This document shows positions 62,568-64,000 of a stretch of 64,000 bases of DNA, in pieces. The DNA is from Hoplostethus atlanticus (taxonomy: Eukaryota; Chordata; Actinopteri; Trachichthyiformes; Trachichthyidae), in the NCBI GenBank assembly GCA_034670405.1, contig JAXDDX010000043.1, positions 2,480,001-2,544,000 of the forward strand, read 5' to 3'. The stretch's first letter is position 1, and each line of letters opens with the position of its first letter. The notes beneath the pieces are model-generated. The model saw nothing but the letters and a program-made list of their open reading frames with translations. It had not been told where the DNA came from and did not search any database. The position numbers were made by a program, and so were the translations under genes.

Positions 62568-64000
62568 CCAATGACTTAAACATTTGTTGAATTTTCTGTT
62601 TCACTTTTCTTTTTTGATAATTTTCTTGGCTGCAGGTCAAGTAATTATGCTATTCACTGTACAGTTATACTATTAATAATTATAGGAATGAATTGTCATC
62701 ACTATTGGACATACAAAAATAAGCTTTTATAATTAGACCTAGTTTCTATTTCGCCATGGACCCCATGGTTTTTGTGTTATATTTTGCTATTGTAGAATGG
62801 AGGAAACCACTGTAAACAGAATAAAATGTATTGGAAAAACAGTTTCATAGTTGTTCAGTGTTGTGTGAGGAGTAAATTTATGTTGACTCATATACAAGTG
62901 TTTTTCACAAAGTTTCAAAAATGGTCAACATTTGCTTTTAAATTATGTCTTTTTTTCAAGTCAAACCTTCAGTTTTAACTGGGCTGTGCAGGCATCGCTA
63001 ACATTTTATTAAATAATTAAATGGCTAATTTGCTCCCAGTTGCTCCCCAAAACAAAATTGTGTATAAATAGTGCTTATAAAAGTATTATTCTTAAGTGTA
63101 AAAAAAATGGAACCTGAAAAAAGTGCATTATTGCATTATTGTGATATATGAAGCCAATAAACAAACAAACACATCTTGAAATGTTCAATGGAAAGTATCC
63201 TTTAACAGGCTTGACTGAGTACATGTAATATTTACAGACATTCATATTGTTTAAACTAACAGAGCCTAACATAAGTCATGGCTAATGTTGTTGAACAAGC
63301 AAATGAGCAAAAGTAAAATAATTGTCAAAATCTAATTTCTCTGGATTTTAACTGTTCGATAGCTGGAGGTGTCCTAGGGTGTGAAGTGTTATGGTGCTCT
63401 CTTAATGGAACATTTGAGCAGGAAGGTTAAAGCACTTATACTGTACATAAACCACACCTTTGTCTGCTGTTTTGATGCATCACCTTAAGGGTTGCAAGAA
63501 AAAGTAAACAACTCACATCTTTCCACTTGCACTGGCGATGCAAAATTTAGCAAATTAGCACTGAAGATGAACATAATGAACATAATCTTTTAATCTGTTT
63601 AATCTTAAGCGTTTAGTCTGTTTTTTTCTTTTAAATCTGATCATTAAATTATATTAAAAAATATATATATTTTGATGTTCTATGATTTTTCCCTGTTGAT
63701 TGGAAGTAATTTGGGGGATTCAGGTCTGAGCCATTTTTTGGAAAATGATATCAACGCTGGCTGCTATATTCTCAGTGAACTTATTCCTAGTTGTAGGGTT
63801 TCAAAACATTGACTTTGACAAATAAAAATACATCAATATTTAAAACCTTCAATTAACAACTGAATGTCTGAATTTCCCACTTAAAATGTGTGAAGACAAC
63901 TTTGCAGGACAGCCCTTGCGGCCAGCGCACCATCAAACTAACAATTCCTTTTGACCCAATGTTAATGTTTTAGCGCTGCCCGCTGACAGTCAGGCCTTCT
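62568..64000. other. htr3 3' UTR and downstream intergenic DNA
   Basis: AATAAA at 62820-62825 probably ends the transcript. Beyond it no gene or clear repeat was found. Confidence 0.55.

Overview
This window is a piece of a teleost fish chromosome. The evidence is AT-rich, intron-rich DNA with vertebrate exon/intron structure, four vertebrate protein-coding genes, and fish-type mobile DNA: Rex1-like LINE ends, a V-SINE-like element, a Ty3/Gypsy chromovirus-type LTR element, palindromic hAT MITEs and Tc1-like relics. No bacterial gene organisation, CRISPR array or operon is present.

Layout. The first 0.4 kb holds an unidentified minus-strand open frame that runs off the edge. A two-exon neuromedin U receptor gene (nmur1-like, plus strand) occupies 1.7-6.1 kb, with SINE, Tc1-like and (CT)n DNA in its intron. 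From 6 to 45 kb I see almost no conserved genes. This stretch holds layered mobile DNA: GC-rich dispersed repeats (9, 28 and 37 kb), a cluster of palindromic MITEs beside a fragment of a fish SAMD3-like gene (10-12 kb), a complete TIR-bounded DNA transposon of a superfamily I cannot name (13.5-18.6 kb), a 5'-truncated Rex1-like LINE (20-21 kb), a dead Gypsy element inside other repeats (21.3-26.1 kb), a SINE (30 kb), a 1-kb TIR element (31 kb), a solo LTR with an hAT MITE inside it (33.5-34.1 kb) and a LINE 3' end (42 kb).

The right third is genic. dynlt2b (tctex1d2; minus strand, five coding exons, 120 aa) lies at 45.7-49.0 kb. A receptor-transporting-protein (RTP, 3CxxC zinc finger) gene lies at 53.4-54.5 kb, behind a TATA box and interferon-response-like motifs. 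A 5-HT3-type Cys-loop receptor subunit gene lies at 56.4-62.6 kb (plus strand, nine recognisable coding exons). From general knowledge, human DYNLT2B, RTP1/2/4 and HTR3C/D/E all lie on 3q27-q29, so this looks like an old conserved gene neighbourhood. The genes do not form a pathway together.

The most unusual items are the 13.5-18.6 kb transposon, with near-symmetric subterminal copies of a 20-bp motif and a broken DDE/D-like transposase, and the 5-HT3-like subunit, which lacks several serotonin-contact aromatics and carries Q-D-E instead of R-R-R in the conductance-limiting MA stretch. All assignments come from reading the sequence and from memory of protein families; no database search was run.
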